Positions 41,637 to 50,290 of a stretch of 64,000 bases of DNA are shown here, piece by piece (position 1 is the stretch's first letter; the number at the start of each line of letters is the position of its first letter). The translations under genes were made by a program, and so were the position numbers. This DNA comes from AC-56 sp963702195 (lineage in GTDB: Bacteria; Actinomycetota; Thermoleophilia; Solirubrobacterales; 70-9). Location of the stretch: NCBI GenBank assembly GCA_963702195.1, contig OY969725.1, positions 3,038,001 to 3,102,000 of the forward strand, written 5' to 3'. The notes beneath the pieces were generated by a model that was not told the origin of the DNA, made no database searches, and saw only the letters and a program-made list of their open reading frames with translations.

Positions 41637-42640
41637 TCGAAGCCCGACGCCTTGCGCTCCGACCCATCGGCCAGCCGCAGCGCTACCCCCGCGCCGTCCG
41701 TGACCTCGCCGACCACCGTCAGCGAAACGCCCTCGGCCCCGAGGGCCGCCCGCGTCTCGTCAACGGCGCCGGGGGGCAGGGTGGCCAGCAACTCGTAGTC
41801 CTCGCCGCCCTCGGCGACCAGGCTGATCGGGTCGATCGCCGCGGCGCCGGCCACCTGGGTGACGCCCGCCTGGACCGGAACGCGGTCGAGGTCGATCGCG
41901 AGCCGGGCGCCGCTCGCAGCGGCGACGTGGAGCGCGTCGCCGCCGAGGCCGTCGCTCAGGTCGATCATCGCGGTGGCACAGCTCGCGGCCAAAGCCCGCC
42001 CCGCCGCGATTCGCGGTGACGGCTCGAGCTGGCGCCTGCGAAGCGAATCCGCCACGTCCGGGCCGAGCTCGCCGGCCAGCTCGGGGCGATCGAGCAACAG
42101 CAGCCCGGCGGCGGCACCGCCGAGCTCGCCGGTGACGGCGACCACGTCCCCGGGCTTGGCGCCGGCCCTCGAGACCAGCTCGTCTGGCGAGCCGGCGTGG
42201 CCCACCACCGTCACCGCCAGGAACATGACCGGGGCCCGCGTCACGTCGCCGCCGGCGACCGCGACCTCGTTGGCAGCCGCGGCCGCCGCCAGGCCCCGGC
42301 CGAGCGCCAGCGCTCCCTCCTCGTCCAGGTCAACGGGGATTCCCAGCTGGACGTATGCCTCACCCGGCGTGGCCCCCATCGCGGCGAGATCCGAGAGGCC
42401 CGCCGCGATCGCCTTGCGCCCGATGGACTCGAGGGGAGCCGTCTCCCGGCGAAAGTGAACGCCGTCGACCAGCGCGTCCACCGATGTCGCGGTAACGCCC
42501 GGCGGCTTGGTGACTGCCGCGTCGTCCCCACTTCCGACGATGACGCGCCGGCCGGCATCCGGCGCCGCGCCGGCGTCGGCGACCAGCTCCACGAGCCGGG
42601 CGATCAGGTCGAACTCCCCCAATGGTGCGCGCTCAGCCAT
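41621..42640 (-). CDS. thiL: Thiamine-monophosphate kinase
   Basis: 339 residues. LGEFDLIARLVELVADAGAA, VGSGDDAAVTKPPG (Mg-ATP site), VDALVDGVHFRRE, the SDLAAMGATP motif and IDLSDGLGGDALHVA are all conserved in ThiL. It phosphorylates thiamine monophosphate to the cofactor thiamine diphosphate. ATG 42640 was chosen because the conserved sequence starts there. Divergent to a small membrane gene. Confidence 0.93.
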   Translation of the reverse strand: MAERAPLGEFDLIARLVELVADAGAAPDAGRRVIVGSGDDAAVTKPPGVTATSVDALVDGVHFRRETAPLESIGRKAIAAGLSDLAAMGATPGEAYVQLGIPVDLDEEGALALGRGLAAAAAANEVAVAGGDVTRAPVMFLAVTVVGHAGSPDELVSRAGAKPGDVVAVTGELGGAAAGLLLLDRPELAGELGPDVADSLRRRQLEPSPRIAAGRALAASCATAMIDLSDGLGGDALHVAAASGARLAIDLDRVPVQAGVTQVAGAAAIDPISLVAEGGEDYELLATLPPGAVDETRAALGAEGVSLTVVGEVTDGAGVALRLADGSERKASGFDQLRR

Positions 42641-42660
42641 CAGGTGGCATATTGAAGCCC

Positions 42661-43083
42661 GTGCGCGCACTCGCCGCGCTTGGCGCCGTCTGCTTCGCCT
42701 ACCTCGCGGTCATCCCCGGGGCGGTGGTGGGCGCCACCATCGCCCCGGCCTGCGCGGGATCGGAGTGCTCCTACTCGCCGCCGGTGACGGTCTACATGGC
42801 GGTGATCTTCGCCGCGAGCGCGCTCGCGCTGGTCGCATCGGCGACGGCGCTCGCCCTCTACGCGGCCCGACCCTCCGCCGGTCACGCCCGCCTGATCCGC
42901 GCCGCGCTCAAGGCCTCGGCGGTGGCGGTCGGCCTGATCCTGTTGTCGGAGCTCGCGCTCCCGGACCCCGTCGCGGCGCTCGTGATCGTCACGGTCTGCG
43001 CCCCGGTCGCCCTGGTCGGAGCCGCTCGTCGCGCTAACCAGGCACGCCCACCGGCAGCTGGTACGCGCAGAGCCCCAGGGTGA
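42661..43083 (+). CDS. Four-TM membrane protein of unknown function
   Basis: 140 residues with four hydrophobic segments (ALAALGAVCFAYLAVIPGAV, VYMAVIFAASALALVASATA, LKASAVAVGLILLSELA, PVAALVIVTVCAPVALVGAA) and a basic tail. GTG start 20 nt from divergent thiL. The 3' end overlaps the remnant at 43034-43401 on the other strand. No family recognised. Confidence 0.6.
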   Translation: MRALAALGAVCFAYLAVIPGAVVGATIAPACAGSECSYSPPVTVYMAVIFAASALALVASATALALYAARPSAGHARLIRAALKASAVAVGLILLSELALPDPVAALVIVTVCAPVALVGAARRANQARPPAAGTRRAPG

Positions 43084-43401
43084 GCAGCATCAGAAGACGA
43101 TCCCGTGACACCGCGACCAGGGGAAGCGCCCACAGCACGTACCAGGGCACGAAGGTAGATCGTGGCGCAGAGCAATCCGAGCAGCGCCCAGGCGGCGGCC
43201 CGCACCCCGTCGCCTCCGCGCGCCGTCCAGATCAGCAGCCAGATCCCCAGCAGGGCATAGGCGGCCGCGAACACGGCCCGGGCGACGTCGACCTCCAGGC
43301 CGGCGCCCCTCGCTGCCGTCGCCGGAACGCTGTGGCCTTCGATCCCCCCCGTACGTGCCCAGGAACGCGAAGGGCGCCGCAACCGCCGCGAGCGCCTTCA
43401 T
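43034..43401 (-). pseudogene. C-terminal remnant of a multi-TM glycosyltransferase (GT87/DUF2029-like)
   Basis: The final part reads FVPWYVLWALPLVAVSRDRL, then LLMLLTLGLCAYQLPVGV, in one frame, preceded in a second frame by LEVDVARAVFAAAYALLGIW and WALLGLLCATIYLRA and in a third by MKALAAVAAPFAFLG. The WFVPWY-x-LW-x-LP pattern is typical of the end of polyprenol-sugar-dependent membrane glycosyltransferases. Only about 120 codons remain and two frame changes are needed, so it is a decayed fragment. The family is inferred from a short motif. Confidence 0.5.
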
Positions 43402-43434
43402 CGCAGCGCATGGTGCGCCGCCCGAGCTTCAGTC

Positions 43435-45609
43435 TCAGCCGGTGCCCCCGGTCCCGCCGCCTCCGCCGCCTCCGCCGCGGGACGGCGGCCCGCCACCCGC
43501 CCCGCCTCCGTTGCCGCCGCCGCCGCTGTTACCCGGGGACGGTGCGGGCGATGGGGACGCGCCGGCGCCGGGCGCGTAGTACTGGGATGGGTACTTGGTG
43601 CTGCCCGAGCCACCCGAGCCGGTCGCTGGCGGATACGTGGTCCCCGAGCTGCCGCTCGTGCCGGAGCCCTTCGAGGGGCTGGAGGCCGTGTGGGCGCCAC
43701 TCCAGCTCGAGGACGGCTGGAACGGGGTCTGCGGCTGCGGGAAGTCACCGCAATAGCTGCCGTGAGCCTGCTCCATGTAGGCGCGCCAGATCGGTCCGGC
43801 CGTCGGCCCGCCGTAGCCGGTGGAGTCGCGCGAGAGGGGATGGCCTACCCAGACCGCCGTGGAGAGCCGCGGTGTGTAGCCGACGAACCAGGCGTCCGAC
43901 AAATCCTCCGCGGTTCCGGTCTTGCCCGCGGCCGGACAGCCGAAGCTCGCGGGAGTCCCAGTGCCCTCGGTGATGACGTCCTTCAGGATGCTTGTCACCT
44001 CGTAGGCGATCCCGTCGGAGATCGCCCGGGTCGCTGCACCGGCGTCCGGGACGTCCGTCTTGCCACTGGGGAAGACGACCTTCGCGATCGCGGTCGCCGG
44101 GTGGTGCACCCCGCCGTCGGCGAAGGTCGAGTAGGCGTCAGCCTGCTCGAGCGGAGTGACCCCGATCCGGAGGCCGCCGATGCCCTCGGCCGGGATGGCG
44201 TCGAGCGGCGACGTGATCCCGAGCTTGTCGGCCATCTGCTTGACGTTGTCCGGGCCAACGTCGAGGTCGAGCTGGGCATAGACGACGTTCACCGAGTCGA
44301 TGGTCGCCTGCTTCACGTTTATCGTTCCGCCGCCCTCGCCCTCGGCATTGTTCACCGTCCAGGGACCGTACTGGGGCGTGGTGAGGTCCATCGGGGACTT
44401 GCTCGAGTAGTAGGTCTTGTCGGGGTTCATGCCCTGCTGCAGCGCTGTGGCCAGCACGTAGGGCTTGAACGAGGATCCGGGCTGCCGGTGGGCGTTCGCG
44501 GCGAGGTTGAACTGGGAGCTCTGCGAGTACGGCTGCGTCGAGGCCATCGCGACGATGTGGCCGTTGGTGGGGTCGATGGAGGTGAGCGCGGCAGCGAGGC
44601 TGCCGTCGGAGGCGCAGACCGAGCATGTGTCCACCGCGCTCTGGGCATCGGCCTGGAGCGCCGAGTTGATCGTCGTATAGACCTTCAGGCCCCCACTGCG
44701 GACCGTGTTGACGCCGTACTTGTCGATCAGCTGCTGCTGCACGTAGTCGAAGAAGTAGGGCTGCTTGATCTGCTGGTACTTGTGGCCGCGGTTCAGGCCG
44801 AGCCCGCTCTGCAGGGCGCCCTCGTAGTCCTTGCGGTCGATGTAGCCCTGCTGGTGCAGCGCCTGCAGCACCTCGTTGCGGCGCTGGAGTGCGGCCGTCG
44901 AGCTCTGAAACGGGTTGTAGTCGGTGGGCGCCTGCGGCAGGCCGGCGATCAGCGCCGCCTCCGGAAGCGTGAGCTGGCCCAAGCTCTTGTCGAAGTAGAT
45001 CTCCGCGGCCGCCTCCACTCCGATCGCCGTCTGTCCGTCGTTCGTCCCGTAGGAGGCCGTGTTCAGGTACTTGGTCAGGATCCACGGCTTCGAGTGCTTC
45101 GACTCGAGCTGGTCCGCCATCACCGCCTCCTGGATCTTTCGCTGGATGTCCTCCTGCGGGTCGGCGATGTACAGGTTGCGAACGAGCTGCTGGGTGATCG
45201 TCGACCCGCCCTGGACTGGAGCGCCGGCCTTGACGTCCGCGACCGCGGCGCGAACGATCGCCGCCGGGTCGACGCCGCCGTGCTCGTAGAAGTTCCTGTC
45301 CTCGATCGCGACCGTTGCCTCTTTGAGGATCTTGGGGATCCGTCCGCCCTTGGCCGGCTGGCGGATCGTGTCCGACTGGATGTAGCCGAGCCGGGTACCG
45401 TCAGCGGCGAGGATCTCCGACTGCTTCCCCTGCCGGATCGGCTTCAGATGGTTGATGTTCGGGGTGCCCTCGGCGATGTTGACCACCCACGCCGCCACTC
45501 CCCCAACCGCGAGGACGATGAGGGCGAAGAGCGCCCCGAAGACAACGAGGAGCTTCCGCCGAACCGAGCCCCGCGAGCGGCGATGCCGTCTTCGCGCTCG
45601 CTGAGTCAT
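43435..45609 (-). CDS. Class A penicillin-binding protein (transglycosylase/transpeptidase)
   Basis: 724 residues. A basic cytoplasmic start and TM helix (LLVVFGALFALIVLAVGGVA) precede the GT51 domain with ATVAIEDRNFYEHGGVDPAA (catalytic Glu), GGSTITQQLVRNLY and the transpeptidase with SSFK (nucleophile Ser), SVN and KTGT. The last 100 residues are Gly/Ser/Pro-rich (GGGGNGGGAGGG) and probably reach into the cell wall. It polymerises and crosslinks peptidoglycan. The gene is monocistronic, downstream of the MscS gene on the same strand. Confidence 0.94.
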   Translation of the reverse strand: MTQRARRRHRRSRGSVRRKLLVVFGALFALIVLAVGGVAAWVVNIAEGTPNINHLKPIRQGKQSEILAADGTRLGYIQSDTIRQPAKGGRIPKILKEATVAIEDRNFYEHGGVDPAAIVRAAVADVKAGAPVQGGSTITQQLVRNLYIADPQEDIQRKIQEAVMADQLESKHSKPWILTKYLNTASYGTNDGQTAIGVEAAAEIYFDKSLGQLTLPEAALIAGLPQAPTDYNPFQSSTAALQRRNEVLQALHQQGYIDRKDYEGALQSGLGLNRGHKYQQIKQPYFFDYVQQQLIDKYGVNTVRSGGLKVYTTINSALQADAQSAVDTCSVCASDGSLAAALTSIDPTNGHIVAMASTQPYSQSSQFNLAANAHRQPGSSFKPYVLATALQQGMNPDKTYYSSKSPMDLTTPQYGPWTVNNAEGEGGGTINVKQATIDSVNVVYAQLDLDVGPDNVKQMADKLGITSPLDAIPAEGIGGLRIGVTPLEQADAYSTFADGGVHHPATAIAKVVFPSGKTDVPDAGAATRAISDGIAYEVTSILKDVITEGTGTPASFGCPAAGKTGTAEDLSDAWFVGYTPRLSTAVWVGHPLSRDSTGYGGPTAGPIWRAYMEQAHGSYCGDFPQPQTPFQPSSSWSGAHTASSPSKGSGTSGSSGTTYPPATGSGGSGSTKYPSQYYAPGAGASPSPAPSPGNSGGGGNGGGAGGGPPSRGGGGGGGGTGGTG

Positions 45610-45660
45610 GAGATCGAATAAGGGTACCGGGGCTCAGGCACGGGGCCGCCCGGAATCCGC

Positions 45661-46431
45661 CTACTCCTCGAGGAGCCCCGCCCGCCGGAGAGCCTCGTGC
45701 GCGTGCTCGCGGAGCTCCGCCTCCTCGTCCCCCACCTGGGTGCGCTCGCGGTCCCGGGAGCCCTTCAGCTCGAGCCGCACGCCCTCGGGCGTCATCTCGG
45801 CGACGCTCACCTCCGTCGCGCCCGCCGGCTTCAGCACGCGCCGCGCCTCGTCGAGCGCCGCGGCCGGCGGCAGCCAGACGGAGACGGTCGCGGGCGCCGT
45901 GCGGTCGCCGGTCGAGTGGTTGAAGACCGGGGCCGAGAGGACCTTCTCGTTGGGGACGACCATCAGCCGTCCGTCGCCGGTGTCGATGAAGGTGTAGGAG
46001 AGCGTGAGGTCGTCCACCCGCCCGGTGCCGTCGGCCACGGTCACCGTGTCGCCCACGCGGATCGGCTGGGTGACCGCGAGCAGGATTCCGGCGACCATGT
46101 TGGCCAGGGTCTGGCGCGCCGCGAAGCCCACGACCAGGCCGAGCACGGCGCTGGACGCCAGGATGCCGGTGGCGAGCCGCGAGAACTGGGTGAACTTGCT
46201 GAGCGCGAGCGCCGCGCCGATCGCAAGGATGATCACGAAGATCAGGCGGCGGACCAGGCGGAGCCGCGTCTGCGCGGTCCGCGAGAGCGTCGTGTCTCGC
46301 GAGACCCTCGACGCGACGCGGCCGCCGCGCGCGATCACGAGGCGGTCGACCGCGAACGCGAACACGATCGCAACGCCCATGGTGACGAGCGCGGCGATCA
46401 GGTCCTGCTGGCCGTCGGCGAGGAGCACCAC
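45661..46431 (-). CDS. MscS family mechanosensitive channel
   Basis: 256 residues with three N-terminal TM segments and the MscS beta domain. LATGILASSAVLGLVVGFAA with QTLANMVAGILLAVTQPIRV is the pore helix and start of the beta domain, then GDTVTVADGTGRVDDLTLSY. It opens on membrane tension. GTG 46431 was chosen because a GAGGGGG ribosome site lies upstream and the first TM follows at once. 51 nt before the PBP start on the same strand. Confidence 0.9.
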   Translation of the reverse strand: MVLLADGQQDLIAALVTMGVAIVFAFAVDRLVIARGGRVASRVSRDTTLSRTAQTRLRLVRRLIFVIILAIGAALALSKFTQFSRLATGILASSAVLGLVVGFAARQTLANMVAGILLAVTQPIRVGDTVTVADGTGRVDDLTLSYTFIDTGDGRLMVVPNEKVLSAPVFNHSTGDRTAPATVSVWLPPAAALDEARRVLKPAGATEVSVAEMTPEGVRLELKGSRDRERTQVGDEEAELREHAHEALRRAGLLEE

Positions 46432-46527
46432 GTTCAGGGATTCGCCCCCTCGTGGGTGGGTTCCTGCGAAAAACGGCAGCGACGAAGGGCAAGCGCTCGG
46501 CCGTGGCGAAGCCCCGAGGCGCCGAGA

Positions 46528-46562
46528 CTGGACTTTGTCGTCGATATGCCGACAAAGTCCAG
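46528..46562. terminator. Perfect 13-bp hairpin between MscS and HAD genes
   Basis: CTGGACTTTGTCG at 46528-46540 pairs fully with CGACAAAGTCCAG at 46550-46562 around a 9-nt loop. It sits between divergent genes, so a regulatory or protein-binding role is as likely as termination; no T-run follows on either strand. Confidence 0.5.
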
Positions 46563-46602
46563 GGTCGGGATGCTGGGTGGAGGCGAACGTGAGAATGGGG
46601 GC

Positions 46603-47232
46603 GTGACGCGGTGTGTCCTCCTCGATGCCCTCGGGACGCTCGTCCGGCTGGAACCGCCCTGGGTTCACCTGGCCGCCGGCCTGGGCACGGAGCCGAGCGA
46701 CCGGCTCGAGCGCGCCTTCCGCGCCGAGATGTCCTACTACCGCGAGCACTGCGACGAGGGGCGCGATCCCGACTCCCTGGCCGCGCTGCGGCGCCGCTGT
46801 GCCGAGATCCTCTCGAGCGAGCTCGGCCGCGACGTCTCGGTCGAGAAGATGATGGCCGCGATTCGCTTCCGCGCCTTTCCCGACGCTCCGCCCGCTCTCG
46901 CGGAGCTGCGCGCCCTTGGCATGCGCCTCGTGTGCGTCTCGAACTGGGACTACTCGCTGCCCGAGGTGCTCGCCCGCGTCGGCCTGGCGGACGCGCTCGA
47001 CGGCGTCGTGACCTCCGCGGCGGTGGGTGCACGGAAGCCTGATCCGCGGCTGTTCGCGGCGGCGCTCGAGGTTGCCGGCTGCGCTCAGGAGGAGGCGCTT
47101 CACGTCGGGGACACGCCAACGGAGGACGTCGAGGGAGCGCTCGGGGCGGGCATCAGGGCGCTGCTCGTCGACCGTGACGGAGGCGGGGACATCGAGTCCC
47201 TGGGCGCCATCCGGCACCATCTCGATTCGTGA
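46603..47232 (+). CDS. HAD superfamily hydrolase (HAD-IA)
   Basis: 209 residues. Motif I is CVLLDALGTLV, motif II LVCVSNWD, motif III GARKPDPRLF with the conserved Lys, motif IV LHVGDTPTEDVEGAL. The cap is helical. The second Asp of the usual DxDGT is replaced by Leu (DALGT), as in several HAD-IA subgroups, so phosphatase activity may be weak or specific. It opens a four-gene overlapping operon with the RDD-CPBP gene and an ABC exporter. Confidence 0.87.
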   Translation: MTRCVLLDALGTLVRLEPPWVHLAAGLGTEPSDRLERAFRAEMSYYREHCDEGRDPDSLAALRRRCAEILSSELGRDVSVEKMMAAIRFRAFPDAPPALAELRALGMRLVCVSNWDYSLPEVLARVGLADALDGVVTSAAVGARKPDPRLFAAALEVAGCAQEEALHVGDTPTEDVEGALGAGIRALLVDRDGGGDIESLGAIRHHLDS

Positions 47233-48479
47233 CCGCATCCGAGATCTCCGGCGTGGCTCCCCGATACGCCGGGCTGACGCGCCGCATGGCCGCCATCCTG
47301 CTCGACCTCGTCGTCGCCTGGGCGGCTTATTCGATCGCGACCCTGGTCCTCGGCCCCGACGCGGCGAGCGACTACGCGACCACGTGGGAGACCGTCCTGG
47401 CCGCCCTGATCCTGCTCGCTGTCGCGGCCCTGTGGTTCTCCTACATCGTCTTTGCCCAGTGGCGGTGGGGCCAGACGCTCGGGATGAGCGCAGTCGGCAT
47501 CCGGGTCGTCGGCGATCGGGAGCAGGGACTCTCGTGGCCCCGGGCGCTCGTGCGCACGCTGCTGCTCGGTGTCGATTGCGTCGCCGGGCTCTTCATGATC
47601 CCGCTGTCGCGCCGCAAGCAGCGGCTCGGCGATCGGCTTGCCAATACCGTCGTACTGATGCAGGGCGACGACGCATACGTGACCGACCCCGGCGGCGCCG
47701 TCGAGGCGGGCGGGCGCGTCACCGCCCCGCCGCCCGGCTCCGGAGGATCGGAGCCTCCCCCCGGAACCGCCGAGCAGGGCCCGCCGCGACGGGTCCCCGC
47801 GACGTGGGGGCCGGGGCGCGTGGGCGTGGGGATCCTCGTGCTGCTCGTCCTCAGCGTGATCGAGGTGGGGATCGTCGCGATCTTCGATCCGGGGCTGAAC
47901 TCTCTGGGAGCCCGCCTCTCCGCGCAGGCTCTCCTCGCGGCGACGCTGATCGCCATCGCCTTCACGGTCGGCGCGGACCGTGGCTTTCCCGGGACCTCGG
48001 TCGTCCCGCGGTGGAGGCTCGGGCTCCGCCGGTCGCTGCGGTCGCGGGGCGGGACTCTGGCGACGGCAGGCGCCGCTGCGCTTGCCTACATCATCTTCGC
48101 GGCCGTCTACTCGTCGCTGGTCCAGACCCACCAGAAGGACATCACCCGCGACCTGGGCTTCGGGCACGGCGCCTTCGGAACGGTCATGGCGGGCCTCCTG
48201 ATCATCGTCGCCGCCCCGATCTCCGAGGAGGTCTTCTTCCGGGGCTTCCTGTTCGGCGGCTTTCGCAAGCGTCTCTCCTTCCCGATCGCCGCGCTGATCT
48301 CGGGGGTGATCTTCGGCCTCTTCCACTACACGGGCGCGAGCAGCTTCACCGTCGTCCCCCAGCTGGCCTTCCTGGGCTTCGCGCTCTGCACCGTCTACGA
48401 GGAGACCGGCTCGATCTACCCGACCATCGCCCTCCACATGCTGAACAACACACTCGCGTTCATCGTCCTGACCTCGTGA
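47229..48479 (+). CDS. RDD-CPBP fusion: membrane domain plus intramembrane metalloprotease
   Basis: 416 residues. Residues 1-145 form an RDD domain (LTRRMAAILLDLVVAWAAYS and the paired Arg/Asp of RKQRLGDRLANTVVL). A Gly/Pro-rich linker leads to a CPBP/Abi domain with AAPISEEVFFRGFLFGGFRK (EExxxR), FGLFHYTG (second His) and IALHMLNN. CPBP proteins are Rce1-like proteases linked to protein processing and peptide immunity. GTGA overlaps at both ends join it to the HAD and ABC genes. Confidence 0.85.
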   Translation: MTASEISGVAPRYAGLTRRMAAILLDLVVAWAAYSIATLVLGPDAASDYATTWETVLAALILLAVAALWFSYIVFAQWRWGQTLGMSAVGIRVVGDREQGLSWPRALVRTLLLGVDCVAGLFMIPLSRRKQRLGDRLANTVVLMQGDDAYVTDPGGAVEAGGRVTAPPPGSGGSEPPPGTAEQGPPRRVPATWGPGRVGVGILVLLVLSVIEVGIVAIFDPGLNSLGARLSAQALLAATLIAIAFTVGADRGFPGTSVVPRWRLGLRRSLRSRGGTLATAGAAALAYIIFAAVYSSLVQTHQKDITRDLGFGHGAFGTVMAGLLIIVAAPISEEVFFRGFLFGGFRKRLSFPIAALISGVIFGLFHYTGASSFTVVPQLAFLGFALCTVYEETGSIYPTIALHMLNNTLAFIVLTS

Positions 48480-49426
48480 CCGGCGCCGAGGACACCGGGC
48501 CGGCGGTCCTGGCCCGCGAGCTCGCCAAGAGCTACGGGGACCGGGTCGCGGTCGGCGGCATCGACTTCCAGGTGCCGGCCGCGATCTGCTTCGGGTTCCT
48601 CGGCCCGAATGGCGCCGGCAAGACAACCACCATGAAGATGATCTACGGGCTCGCGAGGGTCGGCGACGGCGTGCTGCGCGTCCTGGGCATGGACGCCAGG
48701 ACCGAGCGGCGCCAGATCAAGGCGCGGATCGGAGTGGTTCCGCAGGAGACCAACCTCGACGGCGACCTCACGGTCCGCGAGAACCTGATTCAGCAGGCGA
48801 GCTACTTCGGGATCCGGCCGGACGTGGCGGCACCGCGAGCTGATGAGCTGCTCGAGTTCGCCTTGATCGGCGACCGGGCGGACGAGCGCATCCACGCTCT
48901 ATCCGGGGGCATGAAGCGCCGGCTGCTGATCGCGCGGGCGCTCGTCAACGACCCTGAGCTGATCGTGCTCGACGAGCCGACGACCGGACTCGACCCGCAG
49001 GCGCGCCTCGCCGTCTGGCGCGCGCTCGAGCGGCTGCGGCGCCGCGGCGTGACCCTGCTGCTCACGACTCACTACATGGAGGAGGCCGCGAGGCTCTGCG
49101 ATCGGCTCCTGATCATGGACGAGGGCAGGATCGTCGCCGAGGGCGACCCCCCGGCGCTCGTTCGCGAGTACGCGGGCCGGGAGGCCCTGGAGCTCGACCT
49201 GGCCGACGAGTGCGATCCCGACGCGTTGCTGGAGGCCCTCGGCGAGCGGGCCAACGGCCACGAGCTCCACGACGGCGCGCTCACCCTGTTCGCGGACGAC
49301 GCCGAGGAGCTGCTGCGATCGCTCGACCACGACCGGTTCCCGACCGAGTCGGCGATGGTGCGGCGGGCCACGCTCGAGGACGTCTTCCTGCGACTCACCG
49401 GTCGATCGCTGCGAGAGGGCGAGTAG
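48476..49426 (+). CDS. ABC transporter ATP-binding protein (exporter, DrrA/NodI type)
   Basis: 316 residues. GFLGPNGAGKTTTMKMIYGL (Walker A), VVPQETNLDGDLTVRENL (Q loop), LSGGMKRRLLIARAL (signature), ELIVLDEPTTGLDPQ (Walker B) and TTHYMEE (H loop) are intact, with a C-terminal extension typical of DrrA/NodI proteins. It powers the permease encoded next. The GTG start overlaps the CPBP stop, which suggests the protease and the exporter handle the same substrate. Confidence 0.94.
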   Translation: MTGAEDTGPAVLARELAKSYGDRVAVGGIDFQVPAAICFGFLGPNGAGKTTTMKMIYGLARVGDGVLRVLGMDARTERRQIKARIGVVPQETNLDGDLTVRENLIQQASYFGIRPDVAAPRADELLEFALIGDRADERIHALSGGMKRRLLIARALVNDPELIVLDEPTTGLDPQARLAVWRALERLRRRGVTLLLTTHYMEEAARLCDRLLIMDEGRIVAEGDPPALVREYAGREALELDLADECDPDALLEALGERANGHELHDGALTLFADDAEELLRSLDHDRFPTESAMVRRATLEDVFLRLTGRSLREGE

Positions 49427-49431
49427 TGGCC

Positions 49432-50253
49432 ATGTCCTATGAGCCTGGCTACGCGGGATTGGGGGGCGAGCTCGGGATGCGGGACCTCATCCCGTCCCCG
49501 CGCCATGCCCTGTCGATCTGGACTCGCAATGCCCGGGTCTTCTCCAAGCTCTGGAAGGGCGCGCTCCTGCCGACCTTCCTCGACCCGTTCTTCTATCTCC
49601 TCGCGCTGGGCTTCGGACTCGGGACCTACATCGCTCACGGCATCAACGGCGTCCCCTACAAGGAGTTCGTGGCCCCCGGGCTGATCGCCTCGGCGGCGAT
49701 GTGGTCGTCGGCGTTCGAGACGACCTACAACGTCTACTTCCGGATGAACGAGCTCCGGCTCTACGACAACGTCCTGTCCACGCCGATCGAGCCCGCCGAC
49801 CTCGTCGCGGGGGATCTCGCCTGGAGCGCGTCGCGCGCGACCGTGTACGGGACGGTCGTGCTGATCGTCGTGTCGGCGGTGGGTCTCGTGTCATCGCCGT
49901 GGGCGATCCTGATCCCGCCGTTCGTCTTCGTCGGGGCCCTCTGCATCTCGGTGATCGGCTACGCGTTCACGTCGCTGATCCCGAAGATCGACCTCTACAG
50001 CTACTTCTTCACGCTCGGGATCACACCCATGTTCCTGTTCTCGGGGATCTTCTTCCCCTTCAACCAGCTCCCCGGTTGGGTGGAGGTCGTCGCCTGGTTC
50101 ACCCCCCTCTACCACCTGGTCGAGATCACGCGTGGAATGGCGACCGGTCCCGACGGCGTGCAGATCCTGATCCATACGGCCTGGCTGGCCGTGGTGACCG
50201 CAATTCTGTTCCCGATCCCGGTCCGCGCCATTCGGGCAAGGCTCGTTCCATAG
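49432..50253 (+). CDS. ABC-2 type transporter permease (NodJ-like)
   Basis: 273 residues with six TM segments (LPTFLDPFFYLLALGFGLGT, TVYGTVVLIVVSAVGLV, AILIPPFVFVGALCISVIGY, YFFTLGITPMFLFSGIFFPF and a last AWLAVVTAILFPIPV). The pattern matches NodJ/ABC-2 permeases for polysaccharides, drugs or lipids. ATG 49432 was chosen; a GTG at 49426 overlaps the upstream stop. With the ATPase it forms one exporter. Confidence 0.92.
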   Translation: MSYEPGYAGLGGELGMRDLIPSPRHALSIWTRNARVFSKLWKGALLPTFLDPFFYLLALGFGLGTYIAHGINGVPYKEFVAPGLIASAAMWSSAFETTYNVYFRMNELRLYDNVLSTPIEPADLVAGDLAWSASRATVYGTVVLIVVSAVGLVSSPWAILIPPFVFVGALCISVIGYAFTSLIPKIDLYSYFFTLGITPMFLFSGIFFPFNQLPGWVEVVAWFTPLYHLVEITRGMATGPDGVQILIHTAWLAVVTAILFPIPVRAIRARLVP

Positions 50254-50290
50254 GAAATCGATCCTTGCGTTCGCCTGGATGCATGGCAGA

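Noticed and set aside
43690..45621. 643-codon plus-strand frame opposite the penicillin-binding protein
   Set aside because: Shadow of a gene with complete GT51 and transpeptidase motifs; no ribosome site and no recognised domain.
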